Both the position numbers and the translations under genes were made by a program. DNA of 64,000 bases from Winogradskyella sp. GTDB taxonomy: Bacteria; Bacteroidota; Bacteroidia; Flavobacteriales; Flavobacteriaceae. The stretch is from NCBI RefSeq assembly GCF_003712105.1, contig NZ_RHLG01000001.1, positions 558,001-622,000 on the forward strand. Reading direction: 5' to 3'. The notes below the pieces were generated by a model, which was given only the letters and a program-made list of their open reading frames with translations, was not told where the DNA came from and ran no database searches. Below are positions 18,139-26,323 of this stretch, in pieces. The first letter of the stretch is position 1, and each line of letters starts with the position of its first letter.

Positions 18139-18212
18139 GGTCCTATAACTCAGTTGGTTAGAGTATCTGACTCATAATCAGAAAGTCCCTGGTTCGAGCC
18201 CAGGTGGGACCA
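18139..18212 (+). tRNA. tRNA with anticodon CAU, probably tRNA-Ile2 (lysidine-modified)
   Basis: The full cloverleaf folds. The acceptor GGTCCTA pairs with TGGGACC, the anticodon stem is TCTGA/TCAGA with loop CTCATAA (anticodon CAT), and the T arm is CCTGG-TTCGAGC-CCAGG. The discriminator base is A and CCA is not encoded. It is not the initiator, because the first pair is G-C and the anticodon stem lacks the GGG/CCC run. The acceptor pairs C4-G69 and C5-G68 are those reported for recognition by TilS, so I favour tRNA-Ile2 over elongator tRNA-Met; automatic annotation may call it Met. Confidence 0.92.
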
Positions 18213-18216
18213 CTTT

Positions 18217-18252
18217 CAAAAAGCTATTTCAATTACTTGAAGTGGCTTTTTT
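18217..18252 (+). terminator. Rho-independent terminator after tRNA(CAU)
   Basis: Arms around CAAAAAGC and GGCTTTTTT with an inner TTCAA/TTGAA stem close a hairpin followed by a T-run, directly after the tRNA. Confidence 0.7.
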
Positions 18253-18482
18253 AGTTTTTAATAGTTGATATTTTAAACTATTAACAATTTAATGCGGTTT
18301 AATGTTAATAGCTTTTGCTTTTATTAATATAAGACAACACTAATAATTATATTTTAGTGCTATAAAACGTTCACCTTATTTACTAAGTAAGAAAATTACT
18401 ACTAAAGCTTATTTTTAAGCACAAAAACGGTCTTTTGTCGGATTTTTTTGCATTTTAAGGGAATGTTTTTTAGCTATTAATT

Positions 18483-18511
18483 TTGACAACATACTTTTTT
18501 TTTTACATTTG
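18483..18511 (+). promoter_or_regulatory. Promoter of the PID-CTERM small protein gene
   Basis: TTG (18483-18485, within TTTTGAC) and TACATTTG (18504-18511) are 18 bases apart, an almost ideal match to the Bacteroidota consensus. The start codon is 21 bases downstream. Confidence 0.65.
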
Positions 18512-18532
18512 CGTTAATCTTTTGTTGACTAT

Positions 18533-18766
18533 ATGAAGATTGCCTCAATGATATTTAACCTAATGCTCTTGATTCAAGGGCCGTGTTCTGGGTGTCCAAG
18601 TGGCGTGCCTTGTGCCCCATGTTGCTCAGACCCAATGCCTTGCGGTGGTGGCCCACCTCCAGCTCCAGGTTTCCCGATAGATAATTATCTTCTAATACTA
18701 TTCTTTGTAGCGCTTATATATGGTGTTTATACCATAAGAAAAAGGCAGGCTCAGCTAGGATCTTAA
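18533..18766 (+). CDS. PID-CTERM sorting-domain small protein
   Basis: This 77-residue protein has three parts. There is an N-terminal hydrophobic signal (about 1-15). A short middle is rich in Cys, Pro and Gly (six cysteines between residues 18 and 37, then GGGPPPAPG). The C-terminal tripartite tail consists of the PID motif (GFPIDNY), a transmembrane helix (about 52-67, LLILFFVALIYGVYT) and a basic end (IRKRQ). This tail matches the PID-CTERM protein-sorting domain described in Bacteroidota small proteins, which resembles other CTERM tails cut and anchored by membrane transpeptidases. No sorting enzyme is encoded nearby. It has its own strong promoter. Its last 12 bases overlap the end of convergent ribE. 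Confidence 0.72.
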   Translation: MKIASMIFNLMLLIQGPCSGCPSGVPCAPCCSDPMPCGGGPPPAPGFPIDNYLLILFFVALIYGVYTIRKRQAQLGS

Positions 18767-19345
18767 GTCGTTTAACCGTTTTACATATTTACCAATAACA
18801 TCAAACTCTAAGTTGACCTTATCTCCTTCTTTTAGATTTTTGAATGTCGTGTGCTCGTAAGTATAAGGGATAATAGCCACGGAAAAACGATTATGTTTTG
18901 AGTTAACCACAGTAAGACTTACGCCATTTACCGTAATTGATCCTTTTTCAATTGTAATATTATTTAGGCTTGCGTCATATTCAAACGTAAATTGCCAACT
19001 TCCATTTTCTTCTTTTACACCAATACATTTAGCGGTTTGGTCAACGTGTCCCTGAACGATATGACCGTCTAAGCGATCTCCTAGTTTCATTGCGCGTTCC
19101 AGGTTTATAAGATCTTTTAATTTTAGTGAACCTATAGTTGTCTTGTCTAACGTCTCCTTAATAGCAGTAACAACATATTCACTATTTTCAATACTAACCA
19201 CTGTAAGGCACACACCATTGTGAGCAACACTTTGGTCAATTTTTAATTCGTTGGTTATATTGCTTTTAATAGTTAAGTGTAAGTTGTCTTTATCTTTTTT
19301 TAAGGCTGTAACCTCTCCTAATTCCTCAATAATACCAGTAAACAT
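18755..19345 (-). CDS. ribE: Riboflavin synthase, alpha subunit
   Basis: This is a 196-residue enzyme of normal length that dismutates 6,7-dimethyl-8-ribityllumazine to riboflavin. It begins with the invariant MFTGIIEELGEV and contains two lumazine-binding repeats. The first has NGVCLTVVSIE, RAMKLGDRLDGHIVQGHVD marks the junction, and the second has VNGVSLTVVNS. The last residues (EFDVIGKYVKRL) form the trimer helix. No other rib gene is adjacent. It diverges from pdxA and its 3' end overlaps the PID-CTERM gene by 12 bases. Confidence 0.97.
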   Translation of the reverse strand: MFTGIIEELGEVTALKKDKDNLHLTIKSNITNELKIDQSVAHNGVCLTVVSIENSEYVVTAIKETLDKTTIGSLKLKDLINLERAMKLGDRLDGHIVQGHVDQTAKCIGVKEENGSWQFTFEYDASLNNITIEKGSITVNGVSLTVVNSKHNRFSVAIIPYTYEHTTFKNLKEGDKVNLEFDVIGKYVKRLNDLRS

Positions 19346-19363
19346 TGTTCTTTTGTAATTAGT

Positions 19364-19371
19364 TAAATTTG
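19364..19371 (+). promoter_or_regulatory. -7 element of pdxA promoter
   Basis: TAAATTTG matches TAnnTTTG, with a TTG at 19345-19347 as a possible -33 partner (16-base spacing). It contains the spurious upstream TTG start of the pdxA frame. Confidence 0.5.
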
Positions 19372-19398
19372 CTGCGTAAAGTTACGGACAAAAAAAAG

Positions 19399-20439
19399 AT
19401 GAAAAAAGAAGACATTATAAAAGTGGGTATCTCTATTGGTGACTTAAATGGCATTGGGTCTGAAATAATTTTAAAGACTTTTGAAGACCCACGAACTTTA
19501 GAACTATGTACACCTGTCGTTTTTGCATCTTCTAGAGTAATGAGCTTTATTAAAAAGCACTTTTCTAGTCAAATAAAACTTCATGAGGTTAACAACCTAA
19601 GTCAAATAAGCAGCGGAAAAGTAAATGTCTTCAACGTATGGAAAGAAGCTGTTAATGTAAATTTTGGGAAAGAGGATTCAAAAATTGGTGAATACGCAAT
19701 TAAATCGCTTCAATCTGCGGTAAAAGCTTTAAAGCAGGATGCTATCGATGTGTTAGTTACAGCCCCAATAAATAAGCATAATATACAATCTGATGATTTT
19801 AAATTTCCGGGTCACACTAACTATTTAGAGCAAGAATTAGAAGGAAATAGCCTTATGTTTATGGTTTCGGAAGGCCTTAGAGTTGGTTTGTTAACAGACC
19901 ATGTTCCTGTAAAAGATGTTCCCGAGAGTATAACAAAAGAATTAATTGTTCAAAAAATCTCTACAGTATCAAAATCTCTTAAACAAGATTTTGCAATTAG
20001 TAAACCTAAAATTGCCGTTTTAGCTATTAACCCTCACGCAGGTGACAATGGTGTAATTGGTAATGAAGATGATGCCGTATTAAAACCAACATTAGAGCAA
20101 CTCAGAAAAGAAGGGAATTTGGTATATGGTCCCTATTCTGCAGACAGTTTTTTCGGTTCTAAAACGTATAAAAGCTTTGATGCAATCATTGCGTCTTATC
20201 ACGATCAGGGCTTGATCCCCTTTAAGACAATTACATTTGGATCGGGAGTTAATTATACAGCTGGCCTCAATAAAATAAGAACTTCTCCAGATCATGGAAC
20301 CGCATACGAAATTGCAGGAAAAGGTGTTGCCGATGAAAATTCATTTAAAAATGCTGTATTTAAAGCTATTGAAATTTACCGATGCCGTAAAAATCATCTT
20401 TTTTATGCTAAAAACCCACTTGAAAAATCTTCTAATTAG
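19399..20439 (+). CDS. pdxA: 4-hydroxythreonine-4-phosphate dehydrogenase
   Basis: I choose the ATG at 19399 (346 residues, MKKEDIIKVGISIGD). The frame opens ten codons earlier at a TTG that lies in the -7 promoter element. The enzyme makes the pyridoxal ring precursor in the DXP-dependent vitamin B6 pathway. Motifs seen are GISIGDLNGIGSEI, VTAPINKHNI, the metal histidine in FPGHTNYLEQ, LAINPHAGDNG, SYHDQGLIPFKT with a second metal histidine, and RTSPDHGTAYEIAGKG with the third. The length fits the family. pdxJ is not in the window. The short gap to the DUF177 gene contains a separate promoter. Confidence 0.96.
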   Translation: MKKEDIIKVGISIGDLNGIGSEIILKTFEDPRTLELCTPVVFASSRVMSFIKKHFSSQIKLHEVNNLSQISSGKVNVFNVWKEAVNVNFGKEDSKIGEYAIKSLQSAVKALKQDAIDVLVTAPINKHNIQSDDFKFPGHTNYLEQELEGNSLMFMVSEGLRVGLLTDHVPVKDVPESITKELIVQKISTVSKSLKQDFAISKPKIAVLAINPHAGDNGVIGNEDDAVLKPTLEQLRKEGNLVYGPYSADSFFGSKTYKSFDAIIASYHDQGLIPFKTITFGSGVNYTAGLNKIRTSPDHGTAYEIAGKGVADENSFKNAVFKAIEIYRCRKNHLFYAKNPLEKSSN

Positions 20440-20468
20440 ATATCAACAAAAAATGTTAATATCTAGGG

Positions 20469-20496
20469 TTGTGTAAACAAAAAAATATTATATTTG
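20469..20496 (+). promoter_or_regulatory. Promoter of the DUF177-rpmF unit
   Basis: TTG (20469-20471) and TATATTTG (20489-20496) are 17 bases apart, ending 10 bases before the first ATG (20507) and 22 before the second (20519). Confidence 0.55.
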
Positions 20497-20506
20497 CACG
20501 CTCAAA

Positions 20507-21055
20507 ATGAATGTGGTAATGAAAGAATTGAAAGCGTATACAATACCATTTGTAGGGCTAAAAGTAGGTAAACATCATTTTGATTATCATATTGATAATA
20601 CGTTCTTTTTAGAGTTTGATTATGACGAATTTAATGGTGCCGATTTAGATGTTGATCTAATATTGGAAAAGAAAACAACTCTGTTAGAGTTAAACTTTCA
20701 TGCTAAAGGTACAGTTCATATTAATTGTGATGTTACTAATGAGCCTTTTGATCAAGCCGTTGAAGACACTTTTAAGCTTGTTGTTAAATTTGGAGAACAC
20801 TTTAATGATGATAATGAAGAAATTTTAATTCTTCCTCATGGTGAATATCAAATCAATATAGCTCAATATATATATGAGCTGATTGTTTTGGCCTTACCGG
20901 CCAAAAAAGTGCATCCAGGAATAGAAGATGGAACATTAAAGTCTGAAATACTTAACAAGTTAGAAGAATTAAGCCCTAAAGAACAAAAAACAGATGATAC
21001 AGAGGAAACAGATCCTCGATGGGATATATTAAAAAAACTATTAACGGATAAATAA
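20507..21055 (+). CDS. YceD/DUF177 family protein
   Basis: This 182-residue cytoplasmic protein is of the DUF177 (YceD) family, known from its position before rpmF and its involvement in 23S rRNA or L32-linked ribosome processing. Its features are the opening [19 protein letters not shown], an acidic centre ([19 protein letters not shown], with only one of the usual paired cysteines), and the closing [11 protein letters not shown], which is typical of Bacteroidota members. The start could be the ATG at 20507 or that at 20519; the second leaves a more usual leader. The rpmF gene follows by 8 bases. Confidence 0.9.
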   Translation: MNVVMKELKAYTIPFVGLKVGKHHFDYHIDNTFFLEFDYDEFNGADLDVDLILEKKTTLLELNFHAKGTVHINCDVTNEPFDQAVEDTFKLVVKFGEHFNDDNEEILILPHGEYQINIAQYIYELIVLALPAKKVHPGIEDGTLKSEILNKLEELSPKEQKTDDTEETDPRWDILKKLLTDK

Positions 21056-21063
21056 CATTTAAA

Positions 21064-21267
21064 ATGGCACATCCTAAACGTAAAATATCAAGAACGAGAA
21101 GAGACAAGAGAAGAACGCATTACAAAGCAACTGCTCCTCAAATAGCAACTTGCCCTACAACTGGTGAGCCACATTTATATCACAGAGCTCATTGGCATGA
21201 AGGAAAGCTTTACTACAGAGGTCAAGTTTTAGTAGATAACTCTGCTGGAGAAGAAAATTTAGCATAA
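21064..21267 (+). CDS. rpmF: 50S ribosomal protein L32
   Basis: This 67-residue L32 protein begins [20 protein letters not shown]. Its zinc-ribbon region is reduced: one cysteine remains ([18 protein letters not shown]), with histidines near the usual second site. This points to a non-canonical or zinc-independent form, common in Bacteroidota. It is co-transcribed with DUF177 and followed by a terminator. Confidence 0.97.
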   Translation: MAHPKRKISRTRRDKRRTHYKATAPQIATCPTTGEPHLYHRAHWHEGKLYYRGQVLVDNSAGEENLA

Positions 21268-21288
21268 CTGCTATGCTTGCATAAAATA

Positions 21289-21317
21289 AAACGTCCATTA
21301 TTGGGCGTTTTTTTTGT
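21289..21317 (+). terminator. Rho-independent terminator after rpmF
   Basis: AAACGTCC and GGGCGTTT (one G-T pair) form a hairpin with a 6-base loop, followed by a run of T. Confidence 0.8.
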
Positions 21318-21349
21318 TTTATTGCTAAAAATCGCTCAAAAACCACTTA

Positions 21350-21371
21350 ATTTGCATAATTATTTGCATAA
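21350..21371 (+). repeat. Direct repeat ATTTGCATAA in the fabH leader
   Basis: ATTTGCATAA occurs at 21350-21359 and again at 21362-21371, a 12-base period, 75-97 bases before fabH. The same 10-mer recurs before the OmpH-like gene at 62704. It could be an operator or overlapping promoter elements; the role is not known. Confidence 0.4.
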
Positions 21372-21446
21372 AATTGCCGAAAATGGAATATTTAGCAGAT
21401 TATATTTCATCATTTTTCGATATTTTTATCACACTAAACGCTAATA

Positions 21447-22442
21447 ATGAGTAAAATCACAGCGGCTATTACAGCTGTAGGAGGCTATTTGCCAGATTTC
21501 GTCTTATCAAACCAGATTTTGGAAACTATGGTTGATACTAATGACGAATGGATAACTACACGTACCGGAATAAAAGAAAGACGCATCCTTAAAGACGAAG
21601 GAAAAGGATCTTCTTTTTTAGCTATAAAAGCAGCACAAAACCTAATCGATAAAAGTGGCTTAGACCCTAAAGACATCGATTTGGTTATTGTTGCAACAGC
21701 AACACCAGATATGAAGGCAGCTTCAACTTCTGCTTATACGGCAACACAAATTGGAGCAACTAACGCATTTTCTTACGACCTCGAAGCGGCTTGCTCGAGT
21801 TTCTTATTTGGGATGTCAACTGCGGCAGCCTACATAGAATCTGGGCGTTATAAGAAAGTCTTACTTATAGGTGCTGACAAAAATTCATCTTTTATAAATT
21901 ACGAAGACAGAGCAACCTGTATCATCTTTGGAGATGGTGCTGGAGCTGTACTTTTCGAACCAAACCATGAAGGTCTTGGTTTACAGGATGAGTTATTAAG
22001 AAGTAATGGCGAAGGAAGAGAATTTCTTAGAGCTCAATATGGTGGGTCTTCATACCCAATAACAGCAGACACATTTAATGAAGGTTCTCATTATGTGTTT
22101 CAAGATGGAAAAACTGTGTTTAAAAATGCTGTGTTTAACATGGCTGATGTCGCTGAACGTATTTTAAAACGAAACAACCTTACAAATAGTGATGTGCAAT
22201 GGTTAGCTGCACATCAAGCTAATAAACGAATTATTGACGCGACAGCGAACAGAATAAACCTTGAAGAGGAAAAAGTGTTGATGAACATACAAAAGTATGG
22301 CAATACCACTTCTGCAACCTTACCGCTTCTTTTACATGATTACGAATCACAACTTAAAAAAGGCGATACAATAATATTCGCCGCTTTCGGTGGTGGTTTT
22401 ACCTGGGGCTCTATTTATTTTAAATGGGCTTATAATTCTTAA
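21447..22442 (+). CDS. fabH: 3-oxoacyl-ACP synthase III (KAS III)
   Basis: This is a 331-residue condensing enzyme that starts fatty acid synthesis by joining acetyl-CoA (or a branched acyl-CoA) with malonyl-ACP. The catalytic triad is visible: Cys116 in DLEAACSSFLFG, His in AAHQANKRIID, and Asn in KYGNTTSATLP. The glycine-rich end AAFGGGFTWGS is also present. The length is standard. It lies 179 bases after rpmF, separated by a terminator, and heads a unit with accB and accC. plsX, often found between rpmF and fabH elsewhere, is absent here. Confidence 0.97.
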   Translation: MSKITAAITAVGGYLPDFVLSNQILETMVDTNDEWITTRTGIKERRILKDEGKGSSFLAIKAAQNLIDKSGLDPKDIDLVIVATATPDMKAASTSAYTATQIGATNAFSYDLEAACSSFLFGMSTAAAYIESGRYKKVLLIGADKNSSFINYEDRATCIIFGDGAGAVLFEPNHEGLGLQDELLRSNGEGREFLRAQYGGSSYPITADTFNEGSHYVFQDGKTVFKNAVFNMADVAERILKRNNLTNSDVQWLAAHQANKRIIDATANRINLEEEKVLMNIQKYGNTTSATLPLLLHDYESQLKKGDTIIFAAFGGGFTWGSIYFKWAYNS

Positions 22443-22473
22443 AAACTTACTAACTAATAACAAACTGAATATT

Positions 22474-22959
22474 ATGGATTTAAAGGAAATTCAAAACTTA
22501 ATCAAATTTGTAGCAAAATCTGGCGCAAGTGAGGTTAAGTTAGAAATGGACGATGTTAAAATTACCATTAAAACGGGATCGGAAAGCGAAACCACCATCG
22601 TTCAACAAATGCCGGTTGCTGCAGCACCTGTTGTTCAACCACAAGCACCTGTTGCTCCTGCTCCTGTAGCTGAAACTCCAGCTCCAGCAGCTACTCCAGC
22701 AGCATCTGACGATTCAAAATACGTTACTATAAAGTCGCCAATAATAGGAACTTTTTATCGCAAGCCTTCTCCAGACAAACCAGTGTTTGTTGAGGTAGGA
22801 ACGGATATTAAAGAGGGCGATGTGCTTTGTGTTATAGAAGCAATGAAACTTTTTAATGAAATCGAATCTGAAATTTCAGGTAAGATTGTAAAAGTTTTAG
22901 TTGACGATTCTTCTCCTGTTGAGTTTGACCAACCTTTATTTTTGGTTGACCCATCATAA
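22474..22959 (+). CDS. accB: Biotin carboxyl carrier protein of acetyl-CoA carboxylase
   Basis: I choose the ATG at 22474 (162 residues, beginning MDLKEIQNLIKFVAKSG). The frame is open further upstream to a GTG inside fabH, but that part is not protein-like. The N-terminal helix region is followed by an Ala/Pro linker (about residues 50-80, repeated APV/APA) and a biotinyl domain (about 85-162). The biotinylation motif CVIEAMKLFNE carries the modified lysine. It carries carboxybiotin between AccC and the carboxyltransferase. Confidence 0.96.
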   Translation: MDLKEIQNLIKFVAKSGASEVKLEMDDVKITIKTGSESETTIVQQMPVAAAPVVQPQAPVAPAPVAETPAPAATPAASDDSKYVTIKSPIIGTFYRKPSPDKPVFVEVGTDIKEGDVLCVIEAMKLFNEIESEISGKIVKVLVDDSSPVEFDQPLFLVDPS

Positions 22960-22969
22960 TATAAATCTC

Positions 22970-23034
22970 AATTTTCAATTTCCGAATTTTAAAGCGAAAT
23001 CGTATTAAAATTTAGTTTTTGACTATTGAAAATT
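22970..23034 (+). promoter_or_regulatory. Nested inverted repeat between accB and accC
   Basis: The outer arms AATTTTCAAT (22970-22979) and ATTGAAAATT (23025-23034) enclose the inner arms AATTTTAA (22985-22992) and TTAAAATT (23005-23012). The structure spans the whole intercistronic gap and ends 10 bases before the accC ATG. There is no T-run, so it is more likely a processing, stability or translation element than a terminator. Confidence 0.45.
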
Positions 23035-23044
23035 CGAAGAGCTT

Positions 23045-24388
23045 ATGTTTAAAAAAATATTAGTTGCCAATCGAGGTGAAATTGCTTTGCGTGTTATTAG
23101 AACTTGCAAAGAAATGGGGATAAAGAGTGTTGCGATATATTCTACAGCTGATGCGGATAGTTTACCTGTAAAGTTTGCTGACGAAGCTGTTTGTATTGGT
23201 CCTGCACCAAGCACCGAGTCTTACTTAAAAATGTCTAACATTATTGCAGCAGCAGAAATTACTAATGCTGATGCGATTCATCCAGGTTATGGGTTTTTAT
23301 CCGAGAACGCTAAGTTTTCTAAGATTTGTGAAGAGCATGGTATCAAATTCATCGGAGCATCAGAAGAGATGATTTCGAAAATGGGTGATAAAGCTACGGC
23401 TAAAGCCACAATGAAAGCTGCTGGTGTACCTTGTGTTCCTGGTAGTGATGGTATTATTGCTGATTTTGAAGAATGTGAAAAACTAGCCGTTGAAGTAGGT
23501 TATCCTGTTATGCTGAAAGCTACCGCTGGTGGTGGAGGTAAAGGGATGCGCGCCGTTTGGAAGCCTGAAGATCTTAAACCTGCTTGGGATTCTGCAAGAC
23601 AAGAATCAAAAGCGGCGTTTGGTAATGACGACATGTATATGGAAAAGCTTATTGAGGAGCCTCGCCATATAGAAATTCAAATTGTTGGTGATTCTACCGG
23701 TAGAGCCTGCCATTTATCTGAGCGCGATTGTTCTGTTCAGCGACGCCACCAAAAGCTTACAGAAGAAGTGCCTTCTCCTTTTATGACGGACAAACTTCGT
23801 AAAAAAATGGGAGCAGCAGCGGTAAAAGCAGCAGAGTATATTAATTACGAAGGCGCAGGAACAGTGGAGTTTCTTGTAGACAAACACCGTAATTTCTACT
23901 TCATGGAAATGAATACACGTATTCAGGTAGAGCATCCAATTACAGAGCAGGTAATTGATTTTGATTTAATTAGAGAACAAATTAAAGTTGCGGCTGGTGT
24001 TCCAATTTCCGGAAAACACTACACGCCTAACCTTCATTCAATAGAATGTAGAATAAATGCTGAAGACCCTTATAATGACTTTAGGCCTTCGCCAGGAAAA
24101 ATAACAACACTTCATGCTCCAGGTGGCCATGGCGTTCGCTTAGATACTCATGTGTATGCAGGTTATAGTATTCCTCCTAATTACGACTCTATGATTGCCA
24201 AGTTAATAACAACCGCTCAAACAAGAGAAGAAGCTATTAACAAAATGAAGAGAGCTTTAGATGAGTTTGTTATTGAAGGAATCAAAACTACAATTCCATT
24301 TCATAGACAACTTATGGATCACCCTGATTACATTGCTGGTAATTATACCACAAAATTCATGGAAGACTTTGAAATGCCTGAAGAATAA
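23045..24388 (+). CDS. accC: Biotin carboxylase subunit of acetyl-CoA carboxylase
   Basis: This is a 447-residue ATP-grasp enzyme that carboxylates the biotin on AccB. It begins with [20 protein letters not shown], has [14 protein letters not shown], the glycine loop [12 protein letters not shown], the [16 protein letters not shown] segment, and the catalytic [14 protein letters not shown]. The C-terminal biotin carboxylase domain ([15 protein letters not shown]) follows. The length is normal. A terminator closes the fabH-accB-accC unit. Confidence 0.97.
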   Translation: MFKKILVANRGEIALRVIRTCKEMGIKSVAIYSTADADSLPVKFADEAVCIGPAPSTESYLKMSNIIAAAEITNADAIHPGYGFLSENAKFSKICEEHGIKFIGASEEMISKMGDKATAKATMKAAGVPCVPGSDGIIADFEECEKLAVEVGYPVMLKATAGGGGKGMRAVWKPEDLKPAWDSARQESKAAFGNDDMYMEKLIEEPRHIEIQIVGDSTGRACHLSERDCSVQRRHQKLTEEVPSPFMTDKLRKKMGAAAVKAAEYINYEGAGTVEFLVDKHRNFYFMEMNTRIQVEHPITEQVIDFDLIREQIKVAAGVPISGKHYTPNLHSIECRINAEDPYNDFRPSPGKITTLHAPGGHGVRLDTHVYAGYSIPPNYDSMIAKLITTAQTREEAINKMKRALDEFVIEGIKTTIPFHRQLMDHPDYIAGNYTTKFMEDFEMPEE

Positions 24389-24395
24389 AGCTAAA

Positions 24396-24425
24396 AAAAG
24401 CCCTCATAAAAATGAGGGCTTTTTC
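24396..24425. terminator. Bidirectional terminator between accC and the antiporter gene
   Basis: A perfect 12-bp stem AAAAGCCCTCAT / ATGAGGGCTTTT with a 4-A loop is flanked by A and T runs. It can serve accC on the plus strand and the antiporter gene on the minus strand. Confidence 0.88.
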
Positions 24426-24434
24426 TTTTCGTTT

Positions 24435-26264
24435 TTACACTTCTTCAAGGGTTTTACCTAAATACACTAATTTCCAATTCTCTCCTACATCTTCCATTTC
24501 GTTATTATAAGACGAGATGATTTTTAAATCGTTTTGATCGTCCTTTAAGAAAATCGGGATAATATCTTTGTCGTTATTAGTTGTTTGTATCAGTTGCTGA
24601 TAATGGTCATTATCCTTTATTTCTAATTCTTGAATGTTTGGGAATTTTTTACACACACTATTAAGCGAATCATAATCATCTGTATGTGAAAACAAACCTT
24701 CTCTTGGGTTGTTCTTGTTGTCTTTCATTTCATCTCTTGAAACCAATCTAAATGAACCGTTCTCACCAAATTGCCTGCTAAACTTTGTTATGGCATATTT
24801 ATTAATATCAGGACTACCAGTAAGCGCCATAAGATAACCAACATCATTTAGTTCAATGTTGTCAGAAAGTGTGTTAGAATAAATATCAGTAGATATGGCT
24901 TCAAGACCTAGTTCCTTTGCCTCTTCTATGTTTCGCTTATTACTGTCTATTAAAACAACGTTTCTTCCATTCGATTTTAAATAGTCCCCTAATAGTCTTG
25001 AAACTTTTGACGCGCCAACTATTAAAATTCCGTCAGATTTTGTTAAGAACACACCAACAATCTTAGCAAAAAGACGAGCGGTGGTTGCATTTAACAATAC
25101 TGTTCCTAAAACAATCATAAAAACTAGAGGTGTAATATATTCTGCGCCTTCCACGCCTTGCTTTATTAGCTTACTCCCAAAAAGAGACGCAATACCAGCG
25201 GCCACAATACCTCTTGGTCCAACCCAGCTTACAAAAAGGCGTTCATTGAACTTTAAACGAGATTTATGTGTACTTGCAAAAACCGCTAGTGGCCGTATGA
25301 CTAGAACAACAATTAAAAACAGGGCTGCTGTTTTCCAGTTATAAAGTAATAATAGGTCTTCAATATTGATGTTGGCGGCAAGCAGAATAAATAAAATAGA
25401 AATTAACAAAACACTAAGTGACTCTTTGAAGTAAAGCAATTCTTTTAGGTTTTCGAGTTTTCCATTACCCAAAACCATTCCCATTACCACAACCGCAAGA
25501 AGTCCAGATTCGTGTGCAAAAATTTCTGACTCAACAAAAACAAGAAGCACCACAGATAATGAAACAACATTTAATAAGTAATGAGGAATTAGCTTTTTAT
25601 TTATTGCAAATGCCAATCCATGAGCAAACGTAAATCCAAATGTAGTCCCAAAGAGAATAATCTTCCCAAACTCCATAAATGCTGTTTTAGTAAAACCACT
25701 ATCACCCTCAACACTTATAAACTCAAAAACCAATACTGCTACCAGAGCTCCAATTGGGTCAATTAGAATACCTTCCCATTTTAAAACTGCAGAGACGTCT
25801 TTTTTTAGTGGAATATTCCTTAATATTGGTGTAATTACTGTTGGGCCGGTTACTATAATTAACCCAGAAAATAAAAATGATAACTCCCAACTTAAATTAA
25901 AAATGAAATGAGCGGCTATACCTGCCCCAAAAAATGTAACTGTAGCACCTAGAGTGATTAATTTCGTGATCACAGGCCCAACATTTTTTACTTCGTTGCG
26001 CTTTAATGTTAACCCACCTTCAAATAGAATGATACTTATGGCTAAGGAAACAAAATAATACAAGCCTTCACCGGGGAATAAGCCTTTTTTTCCGTCCCAA
26101 ATAGGCTCTATCCATTTTGTGCCATCCTCGCTTAAAAATTCTGCAGCAATTGGCCCGACTAATAAACCTATTAGTATTAGTGGTAAAATTGCAGGGATTT
26201 TAAATTTCCATGCGGCCCACTGGGCAAGAATTCCTAAAATAATTATTCCTGCTAATTCAATCAT
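24435..26264 (-). CDS. Cation:proton antiporter with TrkA-N domain
   Basis: I choose the ATG at 26264 (609 residues, MIELAGIIILGILAQWAAW). The frame runs 96 bases further upstream, but that part overlaps the end of the permease gene. About 12 hydrophobic helices form a CPA-family (NhaP/KefB-like) antiporter (about 1-385; motifs GPTVITPIL and SWVGPRGIVAAGI). A Rossmann TrkA-N regulatory domain follows (about 400-510, GILIVGASKVSRLLGDYL), then a C-terminal cytoplasmic tail. It probably exchanges Na+ or K+ for protons at the inner membrane under nucleotide control. It lies downstream of the APC permease in the same direction. Confidence 0.9.
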   Translation of the reverse strand: MIELAGIIILGILAQWAAWKFKIPAILPLILIGLLVGPIAAEFLSEDGTKWIEPIWDGKKGLFPGEGLYYFVSLAISIILFEGGLTLKRNEVKNVGPVITKLITLGATVTFFGAGIAAHFIFNLSWELSFLFSGLIIVTGPTVITPILRNIPLKKDVSAVLKWEGILIDPIGALVAVLVFEFISVEGDSGFTKTAFMEFGKIILFGTTFGFTFAHGLAFAINKKLIPHYLLNVVSLSVVLLVFVESEIFAHESGLLAVVVMGMVLGNGKLENLKELLYFKESLSVLLISILFILLAANINIEDLLLLYNWKTAALFLIVVLVIRPLAVFASTHKSRLKFNERLFVSWVGPRGIVAAGIASLFGSKLIKQGVEGAEYITPLVFMIVLGTVLLNATTARLFAKIVGVFLTKSDGILIVGASKVSRLLGDYLKSNGRNVVLIDSNKRNIEEAKELGLEAISTDIYSNTLSDNIELNDVGYLMALTGSPDINKYAITKFSRQFGENGSFRLVSRDEMKDNKNNPREGLFSHTDDYDSLNSVCKKFPNIQELEIKDNDHYQQLIQTTNNDKDIIPIFLKDDQNDLKIISSYNNEMEDVGENWKLVYLGKTLEEV

Positions 26265-26323
26265 TCGTCTTCTGTTTAATCTTGATAAAAAAGTAAAGTT
26301 AGTAAAGAAAAGGTTAAAACCTT

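Larger units (their letters stand above)
18213..18532. other. 320-bp gene-free stretch between tRNA(CAU) and the PID-CTERM gene
   Basis: The stretch holds the tRNA terminator at its left end and the PID-CTERM gene promoter at its right end. The middle is AT-rich with no open frame of useful length and no RNA family that I recognise. Confidence 0.6.

Noticed and set aside
18213..18480. A small RNA gene in the gap after tRNA(CAU)
   Set aside because: Apart from the tRNA terminator I see no stable fold or conserved motif, and no promoter reading into it.
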